NCBI GenBank assembly: GCA_963281255.1
Contig: OY725492.1
Span: 4,643,571 to 4,707,570 of the forward strand
Source: Aphrocallistes beatrix
Taxonomy: Eukaryota > Porifera > Hexactinellida > Sceptrulophora > Aphrocallistidae
Direction: 5' to 3'
Length of the DNA: 64,000 nt
Part shown: one piece after another, positions 24,326 through 34,700 of the stretch
Position numbering within the stretch: the first letter of the stretch is position 1
Layout of the letters: each line of letters starts with the position of its first letter
Notes under the pieces: generated by a model
Databases searched by the model: none
What the model was told of the DNA's origin: nothing
The model's input: the letters and a program-made list of their open reading frames with translations, nothing else
Made by a program: the position numbers and the translations under genes

Positions 24326-24758
24326 GTTGACCAGTGTTGGAAAAAAATCCAAAGATAGTTTAGATTGAGTAACTCCAGGCGCCCGCAAGCCGCGCAGCGC
24401 AAGCAAGCGAAGCGCGCTTATACTTGTAAAAACCGGAAGTGATGAGATTTTGCGAAAAAATATACACCATAATGAGATCCTACATGCGAAATTTTGTAAA
24501 AATCGGACTGTTATATTTCGCAGTAGCGCGCGTACGGACATACATACATACATACATATATATATATATAAACATACATAAGGGCGTCTCCCTATAGGAG
24601 CTGCACTAAAAACATAGAAAACAAATCCTAGAGAAAAAACAAGTATTTAGAAACATAGAAAATTTTTAGAATAGCACTAGACCAATTCAGTCTGTTCTAT
24701 AAATGACAATAAAAGGAAAAGGTAATATCAGAGAAAAACTTTATTTTCAGTATTGCTG

Positions 24759-26274
24759 TTATGGATTGGGAGTAAGTTCCACTGATATTTTGAGAGTAAT
24801 TCGATCACCATTAGAATATTTATCCTGTAATAGATCAACATGAGGGATAAATTTAGTTTTACCAAAACCTCTATTCCTCTCAGTGCTTGGTTTACTAAAG
24901 CACTCAGGAAACTTCTGTAAATCTTCCTCTCCAACTTTGTTATCGTAGACATAATGGTGTTTAGCATTAAGCTGATTACATATTATCTGAGAGCATCTGT
25001 ACCTGACAGGCCATTTAAGTATGCTATCCCATTCTCCTTTCACAAGATACAGAAATACACCTACGTGATCATCTTCGCTAACCCATTTAATTTGACCTTG
25101 AAACTTGTACAAACCGACAAAGAACGGATCAGTGTATGTACTTTCTTTTTCATTTATTTTACGTTGTATTTCACTAAAATTCCACTCCAAACATTTCGAA
25201 TCTAAACTAAATTTTGGTATCAATTTTCTAAACACTTCATTATCGTTTTCTAGTGATATTATTTTATTCTGGATATCCTTTTTAAACTTTTCAGTTTCTT
25301 CCTCTTGTTCTGTTATCTTAGTTTGCGCATTCTTTATTGTGATCTCCAATGCATGAGTAGCTTCTTTCTCTTCTTTCAACGAAGACTGAAATTTGAAATG
25401 ATCGTTCCTCAAAACTAAATTGCCATTCAACAACATCGCTATCTCACCTTGTACATTTCGAACAATTAGTTTCATATGCGTGTCTAGATCTTCTTTCTCA
25501 TGTTGGTCCATATATAGCCTCTGAACTTTAACTTCACACCCGTATTGAGAATAAGGACACTCTGTTTCTTGTAGAGGACACTCCTGACTGAGATGAATAG
25601 ATTTGTCCCTCCTTTTCACTAGAAATTTTTCGCTGCATTTATTCGGACATGGAATAGGGAACTCTTCACATACTTCTAGATGTTCATCCATGACACATGC
25701 TTTCACACTAACACTACAGTATTCACACTTGACAGTTCTCATGGGACAACATGTCCTGTGTGTCTCTACTTCCCTTCTCTCCACTCTACTCACTTCTCCT
25801 TTCTCATCTCTACATCCCAGAGGACACGCCACAGGAAATAACTCACACTCTTCTAGATGATGGAGTAGTTCACTCAGCTCATTTGTCCAATCACAGCCTT
25901 TCTTCTTCAATGGACAATTAACCTAAATATTTATATAGAAGAGAAAACAAAATTGAGCTTCGTGATTATAAATATAAACTCACTTGTTTCTCGTTGACTG
26001 TTTCACGATTTAATTCAGCTATTTCTTTGTCTACATATTCTGGAACACAAAGAGAACAAGCAACTCCGTGTTTACCATCTTTCTCAAACAAACACGCATC
26101 TCTCAACACTCCTCTGCAGTAGTTACAGAGTAGAAACTTCCCTTCTCCTCTTTCTGTTATATTTTTCACTAACAACTCTGTTCTCCATCCTCCGCAACTA
26201 CCATCATCTCGTATCACATACACTAACTTGTTTATTTCTGAGTTAGGTTCTGGTACAGAGGTTTTCTCTGCCAT
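24759..26274 (-). CDS. TRAF-like protein, unit 8, 484 aa
   Basis: Exon 1 is 25984-26274 (97 residues) and exon 2 is 24759-25922 (387 residues), phase 0, with a 61-bp intron (GTGAGT, AAATATTTAG). Exon 2 opens GTTAATTGTCCA, so the first zinc-finger residue after the join is Asn rather than Tyr. The RING-like cluster, TRAF fingers, a long coiled coil and a MATH domain are present. The coiled coil has its own sequence (KEATHALEITIKNAQ, FRKLIPKFS). The MATH domain is the second most divergent, ending ...KISVELTPNP with an LKWPV motif. The frame is intact. It groups with unit 7. Confidence 0.85.
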
Positions 26275-26391
26275 TATTCACTCGTCTAACAATTCAGAAC
26301 AGAATTAATTTGTATAAACACTACAAAGCTGAGTATTAATTACTCAATGAGTGACTATTTAAATTGAGTTTATTGTATTGTTGTAACATAA
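26275..26391 (-). promoter_or_regulatory. Conserved promoter block of TRAF-like unit 8 (TATA-like box 26356-26364)
   Basis: Same block and 82-bp spacing as the other copies. The region further upstream to 26805 matches that of unit 9 and carries the empty hAT target site near 26503. No gene lies in 26392-26805. Confidence 0.55.
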
Positions 26392-26805
26392 TATTCCTTT
26401 ATAAATCTAGGAACTTATCAGTGTATGTAACCACACGAGTGATTCGTAAATGCTAGAAGGAAAGCATTGGCTATTAATCTTTATCTTAAGGAGTAACAAA
26501 ACGTATCACCAGCTTTATGGAGATTATCGAGAGCTGTATCTATTCTAGAATATTCGGACAAATTCTTCCCTTTTAGAAGTCTAAGACGGAGGTTATGCAA
26601 TCAAGATAATTCCACAAAACTTCAATAAACAAAATGAGACTTGAAAGAAACGGAATGTTTTTCTAATTACAAATTGGAAACAAATATACAATCCAATTGT
26701 AACTAAGAAATATTAGATTGGAACTATAACATGGAAGTATGCATATGGAATGGCGCACATCAACAATACAAGAGTTCAGATAATGTCACAGCAGTGGAAT
26801 GTCTA

Positions 26806-27495
26806 TTAACTGATATTATTAATTGATTGGTTGGCTCTGTTCGGCGATGCTTTCGGAGTATTTTTGAGAAATGGAAGTGGTTGAGGATGCGACACAGCTT
26901 TAGCCAAGTCGTCTGCCAGCTGACTCAGCGACAAATTCACACCTTCCCCGACCTCCTGGCGTGAAGGGGTCTCCTGGATCCTCCCAGGGGGCAAACCGAA
27001 ACCGGAACTAAGTCTATTCGGGGTTGCGGTCTCTTCAATTTTGTGGCTCCCAAGCGTCGTGGGTGGCAGCGTGTGGAGTGGCGGGCTGGTAGGAGGAGCG
27101 AGGACGCGGTGTCTCCGTCCGTACCACGGAGGTCTGGTGCGACACTAAGGGGTCTGGGAGGACGGGGAAGTTCGGGAGAGAGGGAGGGATGGAATGTCAG
27201 AGAAGTGGTCTCGTGTGTCGATGGAAGTCCGAGAAGAGGTCCTGCTAAGGGAGAGTGGTTCCTGTCGCATTGTCTGCATGGCATGCTGTCGCTCTAGAGC
27301 CGACAGTCTGGCGCCTATTCGTGCCACTTCTGCTTCCTTGAGTGACAGATTGTGTCTCAGTCTCTGAGAACTCTCCTTCTCAGCTGATAGGTCAGCTGTT
27401 AGGGAGGAGTGGCTAGCTTTCAAGTTTGAGAATCCTCGCGACTCAGAATTGTGTCTCTCTGTCTGCTGTCTCATCTCCAGACGGAGTGACGTCAT
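26806..27495 (-). pseudogene. Frameshifted copy of the coiled-coil gene's last exon
   Basis: It is colinear with 31725-32420 over the whole exon. Differences include a short loss around 26990-27000, an extra T near 27025 (GGGGTTGCGG against GGGGTGCGG) and a missing G near 27180 in the GAGAGAGGG run. The frame is therefore broken into two overlapping pieces (26806-26994 and 27145-27495). It sits upstream of TRAF-like unit 8 in the same arrangement as the real exon and unit 9. Confidence 0.85.
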
Positions 27496-27586
27496 CTGGG
27501 AATGCAGAAGAAATCCATTTCCTGTAACTCAACTACGCAGATTGTAGCTCCTTATAGAGCTTCCTATCAGGCAGTGAAATAGCGTA

Positions 27587-28340
27587 TCTTATATATTAAA
27601 ACACTAGGATTTGTTTGTTTGTTTGTCCGAATTGATTGAAGAATTGGCAAGTCGTAGAGATACGAAAATTGGCATGTAGGTGTCAAATGATGAATCTAGG
27701 ATTAAGTTCGAAGATCTAAGCGAAATGTTCACACCTCGCCGAGATAGGTGACAAAATGTGCTGACCAATCAAATTCGATTATTTTATAATGCAAATACAT
27801 TGGAATAAAATAGTAGTGACATACATACAATCAAAAGAACAATTTGTGATTGAAATTCATTGGTTTATGTGAGAACCAATCAATTATCAGCCTTTTATAA
27901 TGCCATTCACACGATTCTATTTCATATAAATGATTGAATACTGCTATTTTGAGTCTATAACTTGATTGTTAACAACAATTAAAGTGTGTTATATACTACG
28001 ATTAATCAATTCGATCATAAAATAATTTTTAACGACATGGACTGGAATTGATTATTTAAGTATAATAATATTTAGCAATGTGAACTTTGTGTATTCAAAT
28101 TGAGCTTACATTCAGGATTAGTTGACTTAATACGAAATAAATTATATTTATCACGAAACAAAATTTCTGCAACAGTTCTGATTTCATTAATGTAACCGTA
28201 GACAAATCACAATCCAGCGTACTTAGTATAATGAAGAAAGCGACGTATTGTTTCTCTAATATCCCTAAGCGCTGACTGGGTAAATCTGCGGATACGTTTT
28301 GTCTGCAAGCCGCGCAGCGCAAGCAAGCGAAGCGCGCTTG
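27587..28340 (+). mobile_element. Helitron-like non-autonomous element, 754 bp, with identifiable empty site
   Basis: It begins TCTTATATATTAAAAC after ...GCGTA and ends ...GCGAAGCGCGCTTG before TTTAGTA. The paralogous spacers at about 4270 and 28440 read GCGTATTTAGTA without interruption, so insertion was exactly between A and T with no target duplication, as is known for Helitrons. A CGCGC/GCGCG stem lies just inside the 3' end. The 3' terminus CTTG differs from the usual CTRR. No Rep/helicase is encoded. Part of the coiled-coil exon's 5' end and its flank recur just after the element (about 28350-28440). Confidence 0.7.
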
Positions 28341-28780
28341 TTTAGTAGTATATCTCCAGACGGAGTGACGTCATCTGGGAATGAAGAAATCCATTTCGTG
28401 TAACTCAACTACGCAGATTGTAGCTATCAGGCAGTGAAATAGCGTATTTAGTACTATAGAGGTATGTTCTCGATGTTAAGTGGTGTGTGTAGGTATTACT
28501 ACTCATTCACTTCCGGCTACATGCTAAGACTAACAGTAAGAAATTACAACAATTATATAAATCATTGTATATCTCTTCGAGGAAACAAGTCGTAATGAAT
28601 GAGGCTTTATACATAATTAAGTTGTTAAAGTTGTTTGAAGTAAGATTAAACATTAACAATCAAAGTTAACAGAGAAAAGAAGGACTAGTAAACGTTTAAA
28701 TTTAAATCCAGATATACAAGCTAGAATCTATAAAAACTAATCACTAAACACAACTGTTACTACAAGTAGGCACAAGAATA
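28341..28780. other. Gene-free spacer with duplicated exon edge
   Basis: A short piece of the coiled-coil exon's acceptor end (about 28353-28375) is followed by spacer sequence paralogous to 342-777 and 4254-4599. No gene is seen. Confidence 0.55.
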
Positions 28781-31193
28781 TTAATTTGCATCTAAAATCA
28801 ATTCCAAAGAAATTTTTAAGATTATTGAGTCGTCTTTAGAGTATTTCTCTTGTAGTAGATTAGCATGGGAGATAAATCCAGGGGGACCGAAACCTTCATT
28901 CCTTTCAGCACTTGGTTGCTTGAAGCATTTAGGAAACTTCTTTAAATCTTCCTCTGTAATTTCATAATTATTTTCATAATTATCTTTAGCATCAAGTTGG
29001 TTGATTAGTACCAGAGATCTTCTGTATCTGATAGGCCATTTAAGCGTGTTATCCCATTCTCCTTTCACGATATAAATATATAAACCAATATGATTATCAT
29101 GACGAACCCATCCAACCCATCCTCGAAACTTGTACAATCCTACATAGAACGGATCACTGTATGTGTCCTCATTTTGTGAGATTTTATTCTTTACTCCACT
29201 GATTTTCCATTCAAGATTTCCTTTAGCTCGCAGGCTAGAAACCATTGGAATCAACAAAGATTGGAATTTCTTTAACTGATCAATCTCTTCGTTACCTGCT
29301 ACTGCCAGATGTTTGCGCAGACCTTCCTTCCCTTCCTGTAAGTCCACAATTAGTTCAACTGAAATTTTTAGGATTATTGAGTCGTCTTTAGAGTATTTCT
29401 CTTGTAATAGATCAGCATGGGAGATAAATTCAGGTGTACCTAAACCTATTATACTCCACTTAGTACTTGGTTTACTTAAGCCTTCAGGAAACTTTTCTAA
29501 ATCTTCCTCTGTATTTTCATAATTATTTTCAGAATTATCGTTATCATCAAGTTGGTTGATTAGTACCAGAGATCTTTTGTATTTGATAGGCCATTTAAGT
29601 GTGTCATCCCATTCTCCTTTCATAATACAAAGAAATACACCCACATAATTATCATTACTAACCCATTGAACATATCCTTGAAACTTGTACAATCCTACAT
29701 AGAACGGTTCACTGTATGTGTCCTCATTTTGTGAGATTTTATTCTTCACCCCACTAATTTTCCATTCAAGATTTCCTTCAGCTCCCAAGATTGAGATCAT
29801 AGGAATTAACAAAGATTGGAATCTCTTTAAATGACCAATTTCGCTTGAGCTTGAGGTAATCATAATAATAATCGCAATCATCATAATCATCATAGGGATG
29901 AATAAAGATTTAAATCGCTTTAAATTATCGCTCTCTTTAGCTGCTGTAAGTTTCAAATGTTCTTCTTTCCCTTCCTTTAACGATGATCGAGATTCCTCAT
30001 TAGTCTTTTCTAAATTAACGATTTTCGTTCTCAACTCTTCGTTTTTCTTTTCCAGTTTCACTACCCTACTCTGAGAATTAAATTCATTACTATTCAATTC
30101 TCCATTCTCTTTCTGTAATGTTATTACTTCACTTTGCATTAGATGAATTGTTAATTTCATATGTTTGTGAATATCTTCTTTTTCATGTTGTTCTAAGTTC
30201 CTTCTCTGAACTTTAACTTCACACCCGTATTGAGAATAAGGACACTCTGTTTCTTGTATAGGACACTCCTGACTGAGATGAATAGATTTGTCCTTCCTTT
30301 TCACTCGAAATTCTTCACTGCATTTATTCGGACATCGAATAGGGAACTCTTCACATACTTCTAGATGTCCATTCATGTCACATGCTTTCACACTAATACT
30401 GCAATATTCACACTTGACAGATCTCATAGGACAACATGTCTTGTGTGTCTCTACTCCCCTTCTCTCCAATCTACTCACTTCTCCTTTCTCATCTCTACAT
30501 CCCAGAGGACACGCCACAGGAAATAACTCACACTCTTCTAGATGATGGAGTAGCTCACTCAGTTCATTTATCCAATCACAGCCTTTCTTCTTCAATGGAC
30601 AATAAACCTAAATATTTAAGTAGCAGTGTCAATTTAAGTACAACGTAATTTCATACTTGCCAACTGTCCCGTTTTTGGCGGGACGTCCCGCGTTTTTCAC
30701 TCTTCTATTGAGCTAATTTTCATGAGTGTCCCGCTTTCACATGAAATTTTCCCATTATATCCCGATTTTTTAGTTTTTATTCTACGTATAGTACCTTTCT
30801 ATTGCGTCCCGCCATGTCCCGCGAAATTCAACGCTGCGTCCTGCTTTAAATCATGACTCAGGTTGGCATGTATGATTTAATTTATACAAATTCTAAACTC
30901 ACTTGTTTCTCGCTGACTGTTTCACGATTCAATTGAACTTTGTGTTTATATACATGTTTTGGTATACAAACAGAACATCGGAGTTCTTGTTTACCATCTT
31001 TCTCAAACAATGACGCACCTCTCAACATTCCTCTGCAGTAGTTACAGAGTAGAAACTTCCCTTCTCCATCTTCTGTTATCTTTTTCACTAACAACTCTGT
31101 TCTCCATCCTCCGTAACTACCATCATCTCGTATCACATACACTAACTTGTTTATTTCTGAGTCAGGTTCTGGTACAGAGGTTTTCTCTGCCAT
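28781..31193 (-). CDS. TRAF-like protein, unit 9, two MATH domains, 705 aa
   Basis: Exon 1 is 30903-31193 (97 residues) and exon 2 is 28781-30607 (608 residues), phase 0. The intron (30608-30902) carries a MITE. Order of parts: RING-like cluster (50-76), TRAF zinc fingers (about 98-242), a coiled coil, an Ile/Met-rich run encoded around 29855-29893, MATH domain 1, a linker (VDLQEGKEGLRKHLAV), then MATH domain 2 ending ...ELILDAN. The two MATH domains are about as similar to each other as to those of other units, so the second arose by internal or inter-copy duplication. The frame is fully open. The hydrophobic run is short for a membrane helix, about 15 residues, and may simply be a repeat expansion. 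This copy lies next to the coiled-coil gene and may be closest to the ancestral arrangement. Confidence 0.85.
30651..30875. mobile_element. MITE in the intron of TRAF-like unit 9
   Basis: The ends TCATACTTGCCAACTGT and (inverted) TCATACATGCCAACCTG define an element of about 225 bp inside an intron that is about 65 bp in most other copies. The donor and acceptor are unaffected. The inside is rich in GTCCCGC repeats and codes for nothing. Confidence 0.75.
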
Positions 31194-31308
31194 TATTCAC
31201 TCGTCTAACAATTCAGAACAGATTAGTTTGTCTAAACACTACAAAGCTGAATATTAAATACTCAATGTGTGACTATTTAAATTGGGTTTATTATATTGTG
31301 TAACATAA
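31194..31308 (-). promoter_or_regulatory. Conserved promoter block of TRAF-like unit 9 (TATA-like box 31274-31282)
   Basis: Same block; the box is 81 bp upstream of the ATG. The stretch 31309-31724 up to the coiled-coil gene's stop holds no gene and contains the empty hAT target site near 31423. Confidence 0.55.
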
Positions 31309-31724
31309 TATTCCTTCATAAATCTAGGAACTTATCGATGAATATAATCACACGAGAGGTTCGATAAATGTTAGAAGGAAAGCATTGACTATTAATCTTT
31401 ATCTTAAGGAGTAACAAGAGCGTAGCACCAGCTTTATGGAGATTATCGAGAGCTGTATCTATTCTAGAATATTCGGACAAATTCTTCCCTTTTAGAAGTC
31501 TAAGACGGAAGTTATGCAATCAAGATAATTCCACAAAACTTCAATAAACAAAATGAGTCTTGAAAGAAACGGAATGTTTTTCTAATTACAAATTGGAAAC
31601 AAATATACAATCCAATTGTAACTAAGAAATATTGAATTGGAACTATAACATGGAAGTATGCATATGGAATGACGCACATCTACAATACAAGAGTTCAGAT
31701 AATGTTACAGCAGTGGAATGTCTA

Positions 31725-34700
31725 TTAACTGATATTATTAATTGATTGGTTGGCTCTGTTCGGCGATGCTTTCGGAGTATTTTTGAGAAATGGAAGTGGT
31801 TGAGGATGCGACACAGCTTTAGCCAAGTCGTCTGCCAGCTGACTCAGCGACAAATTCACACCTTCCCCGACCTCCTGGCGTGAAGGGGTCTCCTGGAACA
31901 TCCCAGGGGGCAAACTGGAACTATACCCGGAACTAAGTCTATTCGGGGTGCGGTCTCTCCGGATTTGTGGCTCCCAAGCGTCGTAGGTGGCAGCGTGTGG
32001 AGTGGCGGGCTGGTAGGAGGAGCGAGGATGCGGTGTCTCCGTCCATGCCACAGAGGTCTGGTGCGACACTAAGGGGTCTGGGAGGGCGGGGAAGTTCGGG
32101 AGAGAGGGGAGGGATGGAATGTCAGAGAAGTGGTCTCGTGTGTCGATCGAAGTCCGGGAAGAAGTCCTGCTGAGGGAGAGTGGTTCCTGTCGCATTGTCT
32201 GCATGGCATGCTGTCGCTCTAGAGCCGACAGTCTGGCGCCTATTCGTGCCACTTCTGCTTCCTTGAGTGACAGATTGTGTCTCAGTCTCTGAGAACTCTC
32301 CTTCTCAGCTGATAGGTCAGCTGTTAGGGAGGAGTGGCTAGCTTTCAAGTTTGAGAATCCTCGCGACTCAGAATTGTGTCTCTCTGTCTGCTGTCTCATC
32401 TCCAGACGGAGTGACGTCATCTGGGAAGAGAGAAGAGGTAGTTAGCTAGTTCTATGTTTGCTTGTTTGTTTGTTTGTTTGTTTGTTTGTTTGTTTGCTGG
32501 CTTGTTTGTTTGTTTGTTTGTTTGTTTGTTTGTTTGTTTGTTTGTTTGTTTGTTTGTTTGTTTGTTTGTTATTTGTTTGTTTGTTTGTTTGTTTGTTTGT
32601 TTGTTTGTTTGTTTGCTGGCTTGTTTGTTTGTTTGTTTGTTTGTTTGTTTGTTTGTTTGTTTGTTTGTTATTTGTTTGTTTGTTTGTTTGTTTGTTTGTT
32701 TGTTTGTTTGTTTGTTTGTTTGTTATTTGTTTGTTTGTTTGTTTGTTTGTTTGTTTGTTTGCTGGCTTGTTTGTTTGTTTGTTTGTTTGTTTGTTTGTTT
32801 GTTTGTTTGTTTGTTTGTTTGTTTGTTTGTTTGTTATTTGTTTGTTTGTTTGTTATTTGTTTGTTTGTTTGTTGATGCAACGTTTTGCTATTTAATTTGT
32901 TTACTTGTGAGTATAAATAGAATTTACCTCTTGTTCGTGGCGTGCCATTTCTTGAGCGTGTAGCTGCTGCATTCTCTGGTTCTGAGCTAGACTCTCCTTA
33001 GATGACAACTCCAGTTGGTGCTTCAATCTCTCGCAATCACTCTCCAATCGACCAATCAACTTCCGGTTTTCTTCCTGAATAGATTGACACCTTTTGTCTG
33101 AGAACTCAGAGGCGCGATTTGATTGGTTGTATTTCCTGTCTAGCTCAGCTATTCGCTGGTTGGCAGCGTCGAGTTGTCGCGTCAAGTGGTCGATGTGGCT
33201 CTCTTTAGACTTGTGACTCTCCTTCACTGTCTTCAGCTGATGCGAACACTCCTGCGTCTCTCTGCGAGACTTCTGCAGTTCCTATTTATAGATTGTTTTA
33301 GTTGTAAGATCCAATGAGAAGTGACGAGTAGAAGCTAACAGTATTGTGGTTTTAAGGAATCTGAGATTAATCTAATTCTGAGGAAATATATGCAATTATT
33401 AAACAGTTACAAGCATTTACCTATACAGTATGATACCAGGTTAATAAGTTAAGACTTAGAATATAATATTCTAGTTATATGCATCCATGGTGTCTAAAGT
33501 CAATTTGAAATTTCAGTTGCTAAAACTAATAATTTTAAGAGAAATTGACGAAGTGATTTAAAACTGCTGTTATATTCTATAATTAGTAACAACCAAGTAT
33601 TCAAAGAGGTGCATGAGACATCCATTGAGACGTATCTGAAACAAATTGTGTATCAAAATCTCAGATACACAACACCACTAGCGAATAAGATTTCCGTATT
33701 AAGATGTAGTACAGTCAAAACCGTTTTTTTCTCACTCCGGTTCATCCTTACTCATCGTTTTTTCTTACTATTTCAGAATCTTAATTATGTAAAAAATTCC
33801 AAATCTATATTAATTTTCATCGTTTTTTTCTGACTGTTTGAACCTGTAAAGAAATAGTAAGAAAAAAACGGTTTCGACTGTAGTTGGTCGTACAATACAT
33901 TATATACATGATACTTATACATGCCTGGAGAGCTTGGGTGTGTTTGTCTTGAGAATCTCGAGTGGCGCTCTTCTGGTGCCCAGCCTGCTCCAGCAGACGT
34001 CTCTTCTCTTCCTCCAGAGTGGCACTGTGTCGCCTCAGCTCTGCCACTTCTGAAGACAACTCCGCCACTCTCTCCTTCTGAACTCGCACTTCTGTGTGCG
34101 CTTGAAGAATGTTCCTGTCTAGGTCTGACGCCCTCGTGCCTGCATCTCCCTGATACGTAAACAACATAAACACAAACAAACAACAAGTTTATAATAAATA
34201 AAAGTTATGAGATACAGTCGACTCCGCTTAATATGGTCACATCGGTCAGAGGATATTTTGCCCAGATTAAGCGGAGAACCCTATTAACCGAAAATATTTT
34301 GTATTAATCTCTATGTGTGAGAGTTATTCCGGTCCTGCCAAAAGTGGCCCTGTTAAGCGGAGTCGACTGTATGTTCCAATGCCATAGTTGTATGAGATAT
34401 TCTTACTTTCAGTTTATGGAATGCTTGATCTAGTTCCATAATCTGTGTCCCTTTCTTCTCCAGGTCTCTAGACCTGTTCTCCACATTCCTCTGTAGTTCC
34501 TCAGCTCTAACCTTCCACTGCCTACTCTCCTCTCTTTGAGATGCCAAGTCAGACTCCACAGATTTCAAATCTGAAATTAAGCGCTCTTCATTGGCTAGCG
34601 TAACTCTCAGCTGATTTTGGGCGCCAGACAGCTCCCCTACTCTCTCCTTAGTGGCTAGGAGTTCGGTGGACAGCTGGTTTTCTCTGTCGCGGGACTGAAT

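Noticed and set aside
32454..32963. Long Cys/Leu/Val/Phe frames on the plus strand
   Set aside because: They are translations of the TTTG microsatellite in all three frames.
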